Below, one piece after another: positions 1 through 6,603 of a stretch of DNA of 12,706 nucleotides. Every line of letters starts with the position of its first letter. Position 1 is the first letter of the stretch. The notes beneath the pieces are model-generated. The model was not told the DNA's origin. It saw only the letters and a list, made by a program, of their open reading frames with translations, and did no database searches. Both the position numbers and the translations under genes were made by a program. Source of the DNA: Nocardioides sp. (lineage in GTDB: Bacteria; Actinomycetota; Actinomycetes; Propionibacteriales; Nocardioidaceae); contig JAPSKJ010000048.1 of the NCBI GenBank assembly GCA_031177735.1, positions 1 to 12,706 of the forward strand, given 5' to 3'.

Positions 1-9
1 TCTCGCGCG

Positions 10-1026
10 TCAGACGACGAACTCGTCCTCGTTGCCGCGGCGGACCATGATCTGTCCCTGCTCCTCGAGCTGGCGGATGGTGCGGATCACGGCCTGCTGC
101 GCCTCCTCCACCTGGGCCAGGCGTACGGCGCCGAGGAGCTCGACCTCGTCGAGCAGGTTCTCCGCGGCACGCTCGGACAGGTTCTTGGTGATCTTGGTGC
201 GCACCGCGTCGCTGACGCCCTTGAGGGCCAGCGCGAGCTCGGCGGTGTCGACCTGGCGCAGCACCTGCTGGACCGAGCGGTCGTCGAGCCCGACGATGTC
301 CTCGAACATGAACATCCGGCTCTTGACCTCGTCGGCGAGCGCGGGGTCGAGGCCTTCGAGGCCCTCCACGATCTGCCGCTCGGTCGGCCGGTCGGACCGG
401 TTGATGATGTTCACCAGCGGGTCGACGCCGCCCACGCGGGAGACCTCGGTCGGCTGCAGCATCGAGGAGAGCTTGCGCTCCAGGATGCTCTCCACGGTCC
501 GCACGATCTCCGGCGAGGTGCGGTCCATGACCGCGATCCGGTGGGCGATCACCGCCTGTTGGTGGGCCGGCAGCCCGCCGAGCAGCATCGAGGCCTTCTC
601 GGGTGTCATGTGGGCGAGCACCAGCGCGATGACCTGCGGGTGCTCGTCGGCGATGAACGAGCGCAGCTGGGCCGGGTCCGCGCGGTGCAGGAACTGGAAG
701 GGCATCTGCACGGCGGCCGCGTGCAGCCGCTCCATGATCTCCTTGGCCCGCTCCGCGCCCACCGACTGCTCGAGCAGCTGCTGGGCGAAGCCGAAGCCGC
801 CCTGGGTGATGTGCGCGTGCGCCGTGATCAGCTCGTGGAACTCCGAGAGCACCTGCTCGGACTCCGCCGCGGTGACGCGGTCGAGCCGGGCGATCTCGGC
901 GGAGATCGACTCCACCTCGGCATCGGAGAGGTGCGACATCACCTGGGAGGCGCGCTCCTTGCCGAGCTGGATCAGCAGGATGGCCGCCTTGCGGACACCC
1001 ATCGTGGCCAGTGCTGAGCCGCTCAT
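10..1026 (-). CDS. fliG: Flagellar motor switch protein FliG
   Basis: FliG is the rotor protein that joins the FliF MS ring to the FliM/FliN C-ring and meets the stator MotA to make torque. The 338-residue product has the usual length and three-part layout. The N-terminal FliF-binding part opens with GVRKAAILLIQLG, the middle domain carries the EHPQ motif at residues 128-131, and a Gly-Gly linker lies at 199-200. The C-terminal torque domain contains FEDIVGLDDRS and VRLAQVEEAQ. Aligned by eye to E. coli FliG, all five torque-helix charges are kept: K269, R286, D293, E294 (Asp in E. coli) and R302. Its ATG overlaps the fliF stop by 4 bases (ATGA), so it is translationally coupled as the last visible gene of the flgB-flgC-fliE-fliF-fliG string. 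Only 9 bases follow its stop before the window edge; fliH would be expected next. Confidence 0.98.
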   Translation of the reverse strand: MSGSALATMGVRKAAILLIQLGKERASQVMSHLSDAEVESISAEIARLDRVTAAESEQVLSEFHELITAHAHITQGGFGFAQQLLEQSVGAERAKEIMERLHAAAVQMPFQFLHRADPAQLRSFIADEHPQVIALVLAHMTPEKASMLLGGLPAHQQAVIAHRIAVMDRTSPEIVRTVESILERKLSSMLQPTEVSRVGGVDPLVNIINRSDRPTERQIVEGLEGLDPALADEVKSRMFMFEDIVGLDDRSVQQVLRQVDTAELALALKGVSDAVRTKITKNLSERAAENLLDEVELLGAVRLAQVEEAQQAVIRTIRQLEEQGQIMVRRGNEDEFVV

Positions 1027-2624
1027 CTGGGCTCCACCAGCCAGCCCCGCAGCAGCGACGCGACGTCCTCGGGCTGCTTCTCGACCAAGGCGTTGAGCTC
1101 CTCACGCAGGTGGCTGTCCTCCTTGTCCTCGGCCGCCTCCAGGGCAGCCAGGGCGGGGGAGGCCGGCTCGATCGCCGCGGCACGGGCCGCCGCGTCGGCA
1201 CGCAGCTGCTCGACGACGTAGGTCGTGGCCTCCTCGCGGGCCCGCGCCCGGCGGCGGCTGCGCAGCCAGACGAACAGCACGATCAGGAGTACGACGGCGG
1301 CCAGCCCGAGGTTGCGGATCCACTCCATCTGCCGGGCCTTCGCGGCGGCGGCCTCCGCGGCCGCGAGCTCCTCGGCGGCCGCCTCCTCCGCGGTGCGGTC
1401 GAACGGCATCGCCGAGACCTCGATGGTGTCGCCGCGGTCGGGGTTGATGCCGACCGAGGCGGCGACCAGGTCGCGGATGTCCTGGGGCTGGATCGGGCCG
1501 ACGGAGGCGGAGTCGATGACGATGCCGAGGTGCATGGTGCGCACCGATCCGGGCGCCGTCTCGCGGTGCTCGACGACCTGGCCGACCGCGTTGTCGGTGG
1601 TGCGGTTGGTGTTGGCGTAGTCCGACTCGCCGTCGCCGCCGGCGGCCCCGGGCTCCATCTGCCCGTCGGGCCCGACCACGCCCCCGGCCATGGCGTTGGC
1701 ACCGTCGGCGGGACCGTTGTAGGTCTCGGTGCTCTCGGTCTCCGAGAGGGGCGGGAGGTCGGGGTCGGCGATGTACTCCTGGCGGTCGGTGACCGACTTG
1801 TCGAAGTCGAGGTCGGCGGTGACGTTGACGCTGGAGTTGCCGGGGCCGACGACCCGGTCGAGCACGGCCTGGATCTTGCTCTGCATCTGCGCCTGGTACT
1901 CCGCGACCTGCTGGGCGCGGGTCGTCGCCGCCGCGCCGCTGGCGTCGTCGGGGGTGGAGAGCACCCGGCCGGTGGCGTCGGCGACGGTGACGTCGCTGGG
2001 GTTCATGCCCTCGATGCTCGAGGCGACCAGGTGGACCACGGCCTGGACCTGCTCGGGGCCCATCTCCTCGCCGGCGGCGGTCTTGATCAGCACCGAGGCG
2101 GTGGCGGGGTCCTGCTCGTCGGTGAAGACGGCCTTCTCGGGCAGGGCGAGGTGCACGACCGCTGTGGAGACTCCGTCGATGGCCTCGATGGTGCGGGCGA
2201 GCTCGCCCTCCATCGCGCGCTTGAAGCCGGTCCGCTCCTGGAACTCGCTGGTCGAGAGGTCCTGCCCGTCGAGCAGGCTGTAGCCGGAGTCGCTGCTGGT
2301 CGGCAGGCCCTCGCCGGAGAGGGCGATGCGGGTGGTGTAGACGTCGGCGCGCGGGACCATGACGGTGTCTCCGCCGCCGGAGATCTCGTACGGGATGCCC
2401 TGGGTCTCGAGCTCCTCGATCACCGCGGCGGCGTCCTCGCCGGACAGCCCGGAGTAGAGCGGGGCGTAGCTCGGCTTGGAGGCCCAGCTGAAGACCAGGA
2501 ATCCGGCCAGCAGCAGGGCGCCGCTGCCGACGAGAGCGACGGCCTTCTGGCCGGTGCTGAAGGAGGAGAACGTCTGCGCGTAGCGGCGCAGGCTGCGGGT
2601 GAGGTTGTCCTTCATCGTGCTCAC
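1023..2624 (-). CDS. fliF: Flagellar MS-ring protein FliF
   Basis: FliF forms the membrane-embedded MS ring on which the basal body and export gate are built. The 533-residue protein shows a first transmembrane helix at about 27-48, followed directly by the YAPLYSGLSGEDAAAVIEEL segment typical of the first ring-building motif. A second transmembrane helix lies at about 438-454 and is followed by an Arg-rich stop-transfer stretch (RSRRRARAR). The cytoplasmic tail ends in EKQPEDVASLLRGWL, the FliG-binding pattern. The longest frame starts at a GTG that overlaps the fliE stop (GTGA). An in-frame ATG three codons later (2615-2613), with AGGTG upstream, is an equally good start, so the N-terminus is uncertain by 3 residues. 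The ATGA overlap with fliG indicates coupled translation of the ring and its rotor partner. Confidence 0.98.
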   Translation of the reverse strand: MSTMKDNLTRSLRRYAQTFSSFSTGQKAVALVGSGALLLAGFLVFSWASKPSYAPLYSGLSGEDAAAVIEELETQGIPYEISGGGDTVMVPRADVYTTRIALSGEGLPTSSDSGYSLLDGQDLSTSEFQERTGFKRAMEGELARTIEAIDGVSTAVVHLALPEKAVFTDEQDPATASVLIKTAAGEEMGPEQVQAVVHLVASSIEGMNPSDVTVADATGRVLSTPDDASGAAATTRAQQVAEYQAQMQSKIQAVLDRVVGPGNSSVNVTADLDFDKSVTDRQEYIADPDLPPLSETESTETYNGPADGANAMAGGVVGPDGQMEPGAAGGDGESDYANTNRTTDNAVGQVVEHRETAPGSVRTMHLGIVIDSASVGPIQPQDIRDLVAASVGINPDRGDTIEVSAMPFDRTAEEAAAEELAAAEAAAAKARQMEWIRNLGLAAVVLLIVLFVWLRSRRRARAREEATTYVVEQLRADAAARAAAIEPASPALAALEAAEDKEDSHLREELNALVEKQPEDVASLLRGWLVEPR

Positions 2625-2974
2625 ACCTGCATCCGCATGATCTCGGTGAAGGCCTCGACGGCCTTGTTGCGCAGCGAGGTGGTCAGCTGGGTGGCGACGG
2701 AGGCCTCAGAGGCGGCGATCGTGTAGTCGTGGATGTTCTCCAGATCGCCGGTGGCGGCCTGGACGGCGAGGCCGTCGGCGCGGTCGGTGAGCCCCTCGAG
2801 GCGCTCGATCCCGTCGAGCAGCAGGTCGTGGAAGTCCGCGGACGCGACGCCGGCAGGGCCCTGGGAGATCTGCGCGGGCGCGAGGTCGACGCCGGGCGAG
2901 CCGGCGGCGCCGTACACGGGTGAGGTCGTCATCTGGGACGGCATGGTGGGGAACTCGATCGGTCCGATGCTCAT
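2621..2974 (-). CDS. fliE: Flagellar hook-basal body complex protein FliE
   Basis: FliE is the small adaptor between the MS ring and the proximal rod. The 117-residue product has a low-complexity, Pro/Ser/Gly-rich N-terminus (about 1-45). A helical C-terminal half follows, containing ADFHDLLLDGIERLEGL and, near the end, TTSLRNKAVEAFTEIMRMQV; the final RNKAVEAFTEIMRMQV is the hallmark of the family. It starts 2 bases after the flgC stop and its own stop overlaps the GTG of fliF. FliE immediately before FliF, following FlgB and FlgC, is the normal Gram-positive order. Confidence 0.96.
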   Translation of the reverse strand: MSIGPIEFPTMPSQMTTSPVYGAAGSPGVDLAPAQISQGPAGVASADFHDLLLDGIERLEGLTDRADGLAVQAATGDLENIHDYTIAASEASVATQLTTSLRNKAVEAFTEIMRMQV

Positions 2975-2976
2975 CG

Positions 2977-3369
2977 TCAGCCCTTCCCGATCTGCAGCGC
3001 GGCGCCGTAGGTGTCCTGCGCGTGCTTGGTCACCTGCACCGACGCCTGGTAGCCGCGCTGTGCGGCGATCAGCTCGGTCATCTGCGAGGCCATGTCCAGG
3101 TCGGGGGCGCGCACGTAGCCCTCGGCGTCGGCCAGCGGGTGGTCGGGGTCGTGCACCATCCGGCCCTCGGGGTCCGACAGCGCGACGCCGGTGACGTCGA
3201 CGCCGCCGTCGGTGCGCGGGTCGAGGATGACGAACTTGGCGCGGAACGCCTCGTCGTCGGTGGAGCGGACGGTGTTCGCGTTGGCGATGTTGCCCGCCAG
3301 CGCGTCCAGCCAGGTCTGGTGCGCGCCGAGCGAGGTGTTCGCGATGCGCAGCGTCTCGAAGGCGCTCAT
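2977..3369 (-). CDS. flgC: Flagellar basal-body rod protein FlgC
   Basis: FlgC is a proximal rod subunit exported by the flagellar type III system. The 130-residue product carries the rod/hook N-terminal signature, with ALAGNIANANTV at about 24-35, where the NIANANT core is the conserved motif. It also has the C-terminal helix ELIAAQRGYQASVQVTKHAQ that pairs with it. A short middle domain separates the two. The start ATG overlaps the flgB stop by 4 bases (ATGA), and the stop is 2 bases from fliE. No Sec signal peptide is visible, as expected for a substrate of the flagellar export gate. Confidence 0.96.
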   Translation of the reverse strand: MSAFETLRIANTSLGAHQTWLDALAGNIANANTVRSTDDEAFRAKFVILDPRTDGGVDVTGVALSDPEGRMVHDPDHPLADAEGYVRAPDLDMASQMTELIAAQRGYQASVQVTKHAQDTYGAALQIGKG

Positions 3370-3731
3370 CCGTGCACCGCCGTCGTGATCAGCGCGTGCC
3401 GGTCGGAGACCGCGCGTCCGAGCATCTGGTACTGGAACTGGGTCTGGATGGCGGCCATCGACTCCTTGCGGAGGTCGACGTTGTTGCCGTTCATGCCGAC
3501 CGGGGTGTCGGTCGGCAGGGTCGTCGCGGCGACCCCGCGGGTGGCGCCCTCGGCCAGCGAGCCGTCGCCGATCGCCTTGCGCAGCGCGGATTCGAAGTCG
3601 ACGGTGCGCGCCCGGAAGTGGGGCGTGTCGACGTTGGCGATGTCGTCGGCGATGACCTGCTGGCGCAGTGACAGTCCGTTGAGGGCGCTGTGCAGCGCGA
3701 CGCTCACGGCATCGGACACGGCGAAGGACAC
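3366..3731 (-). CDS. flgB: Flagellar basal-body rod protein FlgB
   Basis: FlgB is the other proximal rod subunit and here is the promoter-proximal gene of the basal-body string. The 121-residue protein has the rod N-terminal motif QQVIADDIANVDTPHFRAR (about 24-42) and a C-terminal helical part with NNVDLRKESMAAIQTQFQYQ. I chose the GTG at 3731 because a strong AAGGAG Shine-Dalgarno lies 5 bases upstream and the product begins just ahead of the rod motif. A sigma-28-like promoter lies about 70 bases upstream of the start. The stop overlaps flgC in ATGA. Confidence 0.96.
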   Translation of the reverse strand: MSFAVSDAVSVALHSALNGLSLRQQVIADDIANVDTPHFRARTVDFESALRKAIGDGSLAEGATRGVAATTLPTDTPVGMNGNNVDLRKESMAAIQTQFQYQMLGRAVSDRHALITTAVHG

Positions 3732-3808
3732 GAGGGCTCCTTGTGGGAAGTGACCAAGGGGTCGCCGGTCCGTCGGCGGGTGTGACGAGCAGTCCGTGCT
3801 CGCAGGTC

Positions 3809-3836
3809 TGTTCGGCGCACGCGCAGCCGACTTGAG
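3809..3836 (-). promoter_or_regulatory. Candidate sigma-28 promoter of the flgB-flgC-fliE-fliF-fliG operon
   Basis: On the minus strand CTCA (3836-3833) is followed by 16 bases and GCCGAACA (3816-3809). The same spacing and core recur before flagellin, cheR and cheB in this window. It resembles the sigma-28 consensus TAAA-N15-GCCGATAA when read as TCAA-N15-GCCGAA. The expected transcript start near 3800 would give a leader of about 70 bases before the flgB GTG. The 127-base gap between the cheX-like gene and flgB holds no other clear element apart from a 5-bp hairpin at 3763-3778. Confidence 0.7.
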
Positions 3837-3858
3837 CGGTTCTGCGACGCCGGCGGGC

Positions 3859-4341
3859 TCAGGCCAGCAGCACGACGCTCAGCGCGCCGGCGCCGTACCC
3901 CGCGATGTCGAGGGTGACGTCCTCGCGCCGGCCGAGGGTGAGCGCCTGCACCCGCAGCTGCGGTGGCAGCGGCGGGCCGGCGCCGTGGAGCTCGTAGAGG
4001 CGCAGGTGGTCGGCGCCGGGCATGTTGAACAGCGAGGCGGCGATGTTGAGCACCTCGTAGAGGTTCTCCTCCAGGGTGTCGGTCAGCTTGCCGTCCTCGA
4101 TGGCCACCTCCGCGCCGGCGGGCGGCACCAGGCCGAGGGCGGCTCCGGCGTACGCCGACAGCTTGAGGTCGCACGCGATCAGCGCCGAGACGCGGAGCTG
4201 GTCGTCGACGTAGATGGCCAGCGAGGCCGGCGTGCTGGGGCCGGGGGCGAACGGTGTCGCCGGGGTGAGCGTGACGTCGCGGCCGAGCAGCTCGGTGACC
4301 AGGTCGCGCAGCTGCTTGGGGGTGGGCAGGTGGATGGCCAT
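3859..4341 (-). CDS. CheC/CheX-like protein of uncertain function
   Basis: The 160-residue product is not one I recognise with certainty. It contains a helix ENLYEVLNIAASLFN in which E96 and N99 form the E-x-x-N pair used by CheC/CheX/FliY phosphatases to dephosphorylate CheY-P. The family spacing D/S-x3-E-x2-N is met with Glu at position 92. The CheX-specific GNVK and LSLP elements present in the neighbouring CheX protein are absent here. Its ATG overlaps the cheY stop by one base (TGATG), so it is translationally coupled to a receiver protein, which fits a CheY-binding or CheY-P phosphatase role. That role is inferred from one motif plus context. An alternative is a conserved actinobacterial flagellar-locus protein that only shares the fold. 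Confidence 0.8.
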   Translation of the reverse strand: MAIHLPTPKQLRDLVTELLGRDVTLTPATPFAPGPSTPASLAIYVDDQLRVSALIACDLKLSAYAGAALGLVPPAGAEVAIEDGKLTDTLEENLYEVLNIAASLFNMPGADHLRLYELHGAGPPLPPQLRVQALTLGRREDVTLDIAGYGAGALSVVLLA

Positions 4342-4712
4342 CAGCCCACCGAGCCGAGCACCGGGCGAAGCGCCTCGTCGAACGCCTCGGGCGTGAACGG
4401 CTTGGCGATCAGGAACATCGCGCCCGAGGCTGTGGCCCGGGCACGCATCTCCTCCGAGCCCTCCGAGGTGACGAAGCCGAACGGCACCTGGGAGCCGGCC
4501 GCGCGCAGCGTGTCGAGGCAGTCGATGCCGGTCATCTCGGGCATGTTCCAGTCCGAGAGCACCAGGTCCGGTGACTCCGTCTGGATCAGCTCCAGCGCCT
4601 GGCGGCCGTTCTCGGCCTCGACGATGTCGTGCCCGCCGTGGCCGGCCTGGCGCAGGGTGCGGATGACGATCTGCCGCATCACGCGGCTGTCATCGGCGAT
4701 CAGGATCTTCAT
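4341..4712 (-). CDS. cheY: CheY-family response regulator (first of two)
   Basis: This 123-residue single-domain receiver protein has no output domain. Visible receiver residues are the acidic pair D7-D8 (IADDSRVMRQ), the phospho-acceptor D54 (LSDWNMPEMTG), T82 in the VTSEGSEE stretch and K104 in AKPFTPE. The DWNMP form is usual for chemotaxis CheY, which carries signal from CheA to the FliM/FliN switch. A GGAG Shine-Dalgarno lies 6 bases before the ATG. It is separated by 43 bases from the upstream cheX stop and overlaps the following CheX-like gene by one base. No promoter was seen in that gap, so it probably belongs to the cheR-led transcript. CheA is not in the window, so the phosphodonor is elsewhere. 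Confidence 0.93.
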   Translation of the reverse strand: MKILIADDSRVMRQIVIRTLRQAGHGGHDIVEAENGRQALELIQTESPDLVLSDWNMPEMTGIDCLDTLRAAGSQVPFGFVTSEGSEEMRARATASGAMFLIAKPFTPEAFDEALRPVLGSVG

Positions 4713-4755
4713 CGTGGTCTCCGTGCGTGTTTCGAGGGGTCACCCAGGAGGGGAG

Positions 4756-5214
4756 CTACTGGGCGGCGGTGTGGACCGTGACGCGCACCGGCTGGCCGGC
4801 CCAGAGGGCGTCGAGGCGGGCGACCTCGACCGACTCCGATGCGAACGCCGCGCGGCCCGCGGCGACCGAGGGCAGGGAGAGGGTGCTCGGGCCCGGCATC
4901 AGGCTCTTGACGTTGCCGCCGACCATGTTGACCAGCTCGCCGACGGCGTCGGCGACGTCCTCATCGGCGGTGTCGGGCACACCCAGCATCTGCCGGGTCA
5001 GCTCGGCGGCGACGCGCTCGTCGACCTCGACGGTGACCGTGCCCTGCCAGCCGCCGGTGACCGACACGCTCGCCGACCACACCGCGGCGCTGTCGAACGG
5101 CGTGCCGGCCGGGACCGGTCGGGCGAGCAGCGGCTCGGCCTCGCCGAGGAAGCTGCGCCAGACCTCGTCGACGATCGCGTGGACGTCGGTGATCTCGGGG
5201 GCGAGCTGGCTCAT
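4756..5214 (-). CDS. cheX: CheX-type CheY-P phosphatase
   Basis: CheX proteins dephosphorylate CheY-P and so end the motor-switching signal. The 152-residue product carries the motif D89-x3-E93-x2-N96 within DAVGELVNMVGGNVKSLMPG, followed by TLSLPSVAAG. The Glu and Asn are the residues that act on the phospho-aspartate in this family. A longer reading frame extends upstream through the preceding receiver gene. I place the start at the ATG at 5214, which overlaps the stop of the preceding receiver gene (ATGA) and gives a normal CheX length. The gene is therefore coupled to a CheY, consistent with its substrate. CheC is a related alternative, but a single motif copy and the GNVK element favour CheX. 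Confidence 0.9.
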   Translation of the reverse strand: MSQLAPEITDVHAIVDEVWRSFLGEAEPLLARPVPAGTPFDSAAVWSASVSVTGGWQGTVTVEVDERVAAELTRQMLGVPDTADEDVADAVGELVNMVGGNVKSLMPGPSTLSLPSVAAGRAAFASESVEVARLDALWAGQPVRVTVHTAAQ

Positions 5215-5594
5215 GCGAGCGCCCCCTTCGAGACCAGGCCGAGCAGCTCGAGCTTGTCGACGATCGCGTCGGGGGTGAACGGCTTGATGACGTACTCGTG
5301 CGCCCCGGCCGCGAGCGCCCGCACGATCTGCGTGTGCTCGCTCTCGGTGGTCACCATCATCAAGGTGACGTTGCGCCACTCGGCGTTGCGTCGCACGGTC
5401 GAGATGAACGTGTAGCCGTCCATCACCGGCATGTTCCAGTCGACCAGGCACAGGTCCGGGACCGGTCCGGCGGTCATCTGGTCGAGGGCCTCCTGGCCGT
5501 GGCCGGCCTCGGCGGTCTCGAAGTCCAGCCCGGCGAGGATGCGGCGCAGGATGCTCCGCATCGCCCGGGAGTCGTCGATAATCATGGCGCGCAA
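5211..5594 (-). CDS. cheY: CheY-family response regulator (second of two)
   Basis: This 127-residue single receiver domain has acidic pair D7-D8 (IIDDSRAMRS), phospho-acceptor D52 (LVDWNMPVMDG), T82-T83 (MVTTESEH) and K104 (IKPFTPDA). I set the start at TTG 5594. It gives the family-typical beginning MRAMIIDDSRAM, sits 7 bases after an AGGAG Shine-Dalgarno and lies 2 bases beyond the cheR stop. The frame is open further upstream, but only by running back into the cheR sequence. The stop overlaps the cheX ATG. It differs clearly from the other CheY in this window (for example in the loop before the lysine), so the two may have different partners, such as one motor-binding and one acting as a phosphate sink or CheB/CheR-linked regulator. 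Confidence 0.93.
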   Translation of the reverse strand: MRAMIIDDSRAMRSILRRILAGLDFETAEAGHGQEALDQMTAGPVPDLCLVDWNMPVMDGYTFISTVRRNAEWRNVTLMMVTTESEHTQIVRALAAGAHEYVIKPFTPDAIVDKLELLGLVSKGALA

Positions 5595-5596
5595 GG

Positions 5597-6466
5597 TCAG
5601 GCTCCTGTCGGGACGAGTGAGGACGCAGGGGACGGGCGGGGGGCGGGTACGCCGGTGGGTCGGTGCGCCTGGACCCGGCCGATCTGCTCGCGCCGCCAGC
5701 GGGGGGCGAGGTCGGGGGGCAGGTCGAGGGTGCTCTCCGAGGACCCGAGCAGCAGGTAGCCGTCGCTCGCCACGTGGGAGAGCATCCGGCGCAGGATGTC
5801 GGCCTTGGTGGTCTTGTCGAAGTAGATGAGCACGTTGCGCAGCAGCACCAGGTCGAAGGTGGGCACGCCGAGGTAGGGCGCGGAGAGGTTGAGGTGCCGG
5901 GTGGTGACCATCGCCTTCAGCTTCGGCACGATCTCCCACTCGCTGCCGACCCGGGTGAAGTAGCGCACCAGGCTGGTCGCGGGCATGCCCCGGTTCATCT
6001 CCACCTGGCTGTAGCGGCCCGTCTTGACGCGGGCCAGCATCGCCGTCGAGACGTCGGTGGCGAGGATCTCCGCGCTCCACCCGGCCGGCAGGTGCTGGTC
6101 GAGCAGCATCGCGATGCTGTAGGCCTCCTGCCCGCTGGAGCAGGCGGCGCTCCAGATGCGCAGGCGCCGGGTCGTGCTGCGGGCCTGCAGCAGCGCGGGC
6201 AGCATCGTGTCGGTGAAGGCCTGGTAGGGACCCTGGTCGCGGAACCAGGAGGTCTCGTTGATCGTCAGGGCGTCGAGGGCCTTGCGCCGCTCGGCGAAGT
6301 CGATGCTCAGCTTGCGGCAGTACTCGTCGACCGTGCAGCCCGCAGCGACGGCGAGCGGGAGCAGCCGGGCCTCGACGAGGTACTCCTTGCCCTCGTCGTA
6401 CACCATCGACGTCTCGCGCCTGACCAGGCTCGAGACCATCTGGAAGCTCTCCCGCGCCATGGTCAT
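5597..6466 (-). CDS. cheR: Chemotaxis protein methyltransferase CheR
   Basis: CheR transfers methyl groups from S-adenosylmethionine to glutamates of chemoreceptors, driving adaptation together with CheB. The 289-residue protein shows the N-terminal helical domain, then LTINETSWFRD (68-77). The SAM-binding motif is IWSAACSSGQEAYSIAM (104-120), followed by EILATDVS (133-140), FDLVLLRNVLIYFD (204-217) and GYLLLGSSES (236-245). A Pro/Ala-rich tail of about 30 residues follows. Two in-frame ATGs (6466 and 6460) are possible starts. Neither has a good Shine-Dalgarno, and a sigma-28-like promoter ends just 7 bases upstream, so a leaderless mRNA is likely. It is divergent from cheB and followed 2 bases later by cheY. 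Confidence 0.96.
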   Translation of the reverse strand: MTMARESFQMVSSLVRRETSMVYDEGKEYLVEARLLPLAVAAGCTVDEYCRKLSIDFAERRKALDALTINETSWFRDQGPYQAFTDTMLPALLQARSTTRRLRIWSAACSSGQEAYSIAMLLDQHLPAGWSAEILATDVSTAMLARVKTGRYSQVEMNRGMPATSLVRYFTRVGSEWEIVPKLKAMVTTRHLNLSAPYLGVPTFDLVLLRNVLIYFDKTTKADILRRMLSHVASDGYLLLGSSESTLDLPPDLAPRWRREQIGRVQAHRPTGVPAPRPSPASSLVPTGA

Positions 6467-6473
6467 GCGATGT

Positions 6474-6501
6474 CATTCGGGCATCCCCGGGCGGACCTGA
6501 G
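6474..6501 (-). promoter_or_regulatory. Candidate sigma-28 promoter of the cheR-led operon
   Basis: On the minus strand CTCA (6501-6498), 16 bases, then CCCGAATG (6481-6474). The core and spacing match the flgB, flagellin and cheB promoter candidates. With transcription starting 6-8 bases after the -10 element, the first nucleotide would fall at or next to the cheR ATG at 6466, which explains the absence of a ribosome binding site. Confidence 0.65.
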
Positions 6502-6568
6502 TGGTCTGGAGCAGTGGACTGTGGGCATGACCTGCGGCCGCCTCCTCGGTGCGGTCTCGCCGGCACTC

Positions 6569-6596
6569 CTCAGGCACGCACCCGCCCGGCCGAAGG
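6569..6596 (+). promoter_or_regulatory. Candidate sigma-28 promoter of cheB
   Basis: CTCA (6569-6572), 16 bases, then GCCGAAGG (6589-6596). This is one of the best matches to the shared pattern in the window. The predicted transcription start, near 6602-6604, coincides with the cheB GTG at 6604. The GAAGGA inside the -10 region also looks like a Shine-Dalgarno 6 bases before the GTG, so the two readings compete: leaderless start from this promoter, or SD-led translation from a promoter further upstream. Confidence 0.65.
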
Positions 6597-6603
6597 ACCG
6601 GGG

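Noticed and set aside
1011..2726. 571-codon open frame on the plus strand opposite fliF
   Set aside because: Antisense to an unmistakable fliF; low-complexity Gly/Leu/Asp/Val composition typical of a GC shadow frame.
3739..3759. Hairpin CCTTG/CAAGG that could cover the flgB Shine-Dalgarno
   Set aside because: Only 5 bp with an 11-base loop; too weak and too likely by chance to call a translational switch.
4743..4765. Short CCCAG...CTGGG repeat after cheX as a terminator
   Set aside because: A 5-bp stem around the cheX stop codon, with the next cheY only 43 bases away and no promoter seen; read-through is more likely.
6514..6603. In-frame ATG at 6514 as the start of cheB
   Set aside because: It adds 30 residues with no resemblance to a receiver N-terminus, lies upstream of the promoter candidate at 6569-6596, and the GTG at 6604 gives the standard IRVLVVDDSALVRR opening.
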